A stretch of DNA of 5,142 bases, taken from assembly GCA_016295275.1 (NCBI GenBank), contig JAEDLN010000169.1, positions 1 to 5,142 on the forward strand, given 5' to 3'. The stretch is from Kiritimatiellia bacterium (GTDB lineage Bacteria > Verrucomicrobiota > Kiritimatiellia > RFP12 > UBA3636). The notes beneath the pieces are model-generated. The model saw only the letters and a program-made list of their open reading frames with translations. It was not told the DNA's origin and made no database searches. How positions within the stretch are numbered: position 1 is the first letter of the stretch; every line of letters starts with the position of its first letter. A program made the position numbers and the translations under genes. This document shows positions 4,879-5,142 of this stretch, piece by piece.

Positions 4879-5142
4879 ATGAATGCAGAATTGAACGATT
4901 CCCAGTCCGAGATGTCATCCGCGTCGCCTGTCGAGAAGGTGACCGGGCAACTGGCAGAGCCTGCCGCGCGTCGCATTGTGGCGCTTGTGGGGCGTCCGAA
5001 TGTCGGCAAATCCGCCGTATTCAACCGCATTGCACGCGAGCGTGTTGCCATCGTCTTCCATGAAGCCGGGGTGACGCGCGATCGTCTGGAGCGGGAAGTC
5101 GTGCGGGACGGGCACAGCTTTACGCTTGTCGATACGGGCGGA
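4879..5142 (+). CDS. der: Ribosome-assembly GTPase Der (EngA), 5' part
   Basis: The first 88 residues of Der/EngA, a tandem-GTPase protein needed for 50S subunit maturation, cut by the window end inside the first G domain. G1 is GRPNVGKS (38-45), the switch-I region is AGVTRDR (63-69) with Thr66 as the G2 residue, and G3 DTGG (85-88) is the last thing seen. GRPNVGKS together with GVTRDR points to Der rather than Era or other TRAFAC GTPases. ATG 4879 leaves a polar extension of about 31 residues before the usual start of the G domain. The frame is open further upstream with ATGs at 4780 and 4798, so the exact start is uncertain, but that upstream sequence is low-complexity. No ribosome binding site is visible. 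The P-loop is followed by Ala where Thr is most common in Der. Confidence 0.92.
   Translation, partial: MNAELNDSQSEMSSASPVEKVTGQLAEPAARRIVALVGRPNVGKSAVFNRIARERVAIVFHEAGVTRDRLEREVVRDGHSFTLVDTGG

Overview
The window is a stretch of ordinary bacterial chromosome, moderately GC-rich apart from a very GC-rich left edge. It holds four complete protein genes and the 5' part of a fifth. None of the five starts has a convincing AGGAGG-type ribosome binding site. A GldG-type protein, a small single-domain RRM protein and a Der GTPase with a GKSA P-loop together loosely suggest a PVC-type bacterium (Verrucomicrobiota, Lentisphaerota or Kiritimatiellota) or another lineage with weak Shine-Dalgarno use. 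This taxonomic guess is inference only. No mobile element, CRISPR array, rRNA or tRNA was found.

Layout: 1-165 is an unexplained leader whose first 120 bases are about 77% GC. On the + strand, 166-1500 encodes MtaB, the radical-SAM enzyme that makes ms2t6A37 in tRNA. It converges, with 7 bp between stop codons, on a minus-strand pair. That pair, in transcription order, is a GldG/ABC_transp_aux membrane-anchored protein (3949-2528) and, 9 bp later, a secreted DUF3089 alpha/beta-hydrolase-like protein (2518-1508). Upstream of the pair are two tandem terminator-like hairpins (3978-4061) and then a minus-strand gene for a 97-residue RRM RNA-binding protein (4459-4166). A divergent intergenic region of about 420 bp (4460-4878) separates that gene from der/engA on the + strand, which is cut by the window end at 5142.

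Functionally, three loci touch RNA or the ribosome: tRNA modification (MtaB), ribosome assembly (Der) and RNA binding (RRM). The GldG-like/DUF3089 pair is the cell-envelope element. It is unusual because no ABC permease or ATPase gene, the normal partners of GldG proteins, adjoins it on either side.

The points most worth a second look are: a strong intrinsic terminator whose U-tract ends 28 nt before the start of the GldG-like gene; the orphan GldG-hydrolase pairing; a perfect palindrome filling the spacer of the predicted RRM-gene promoter; and a phenylalanine-rich short ORF directly before der. I found nothing that amounts to a clearly new defence or mobile system.
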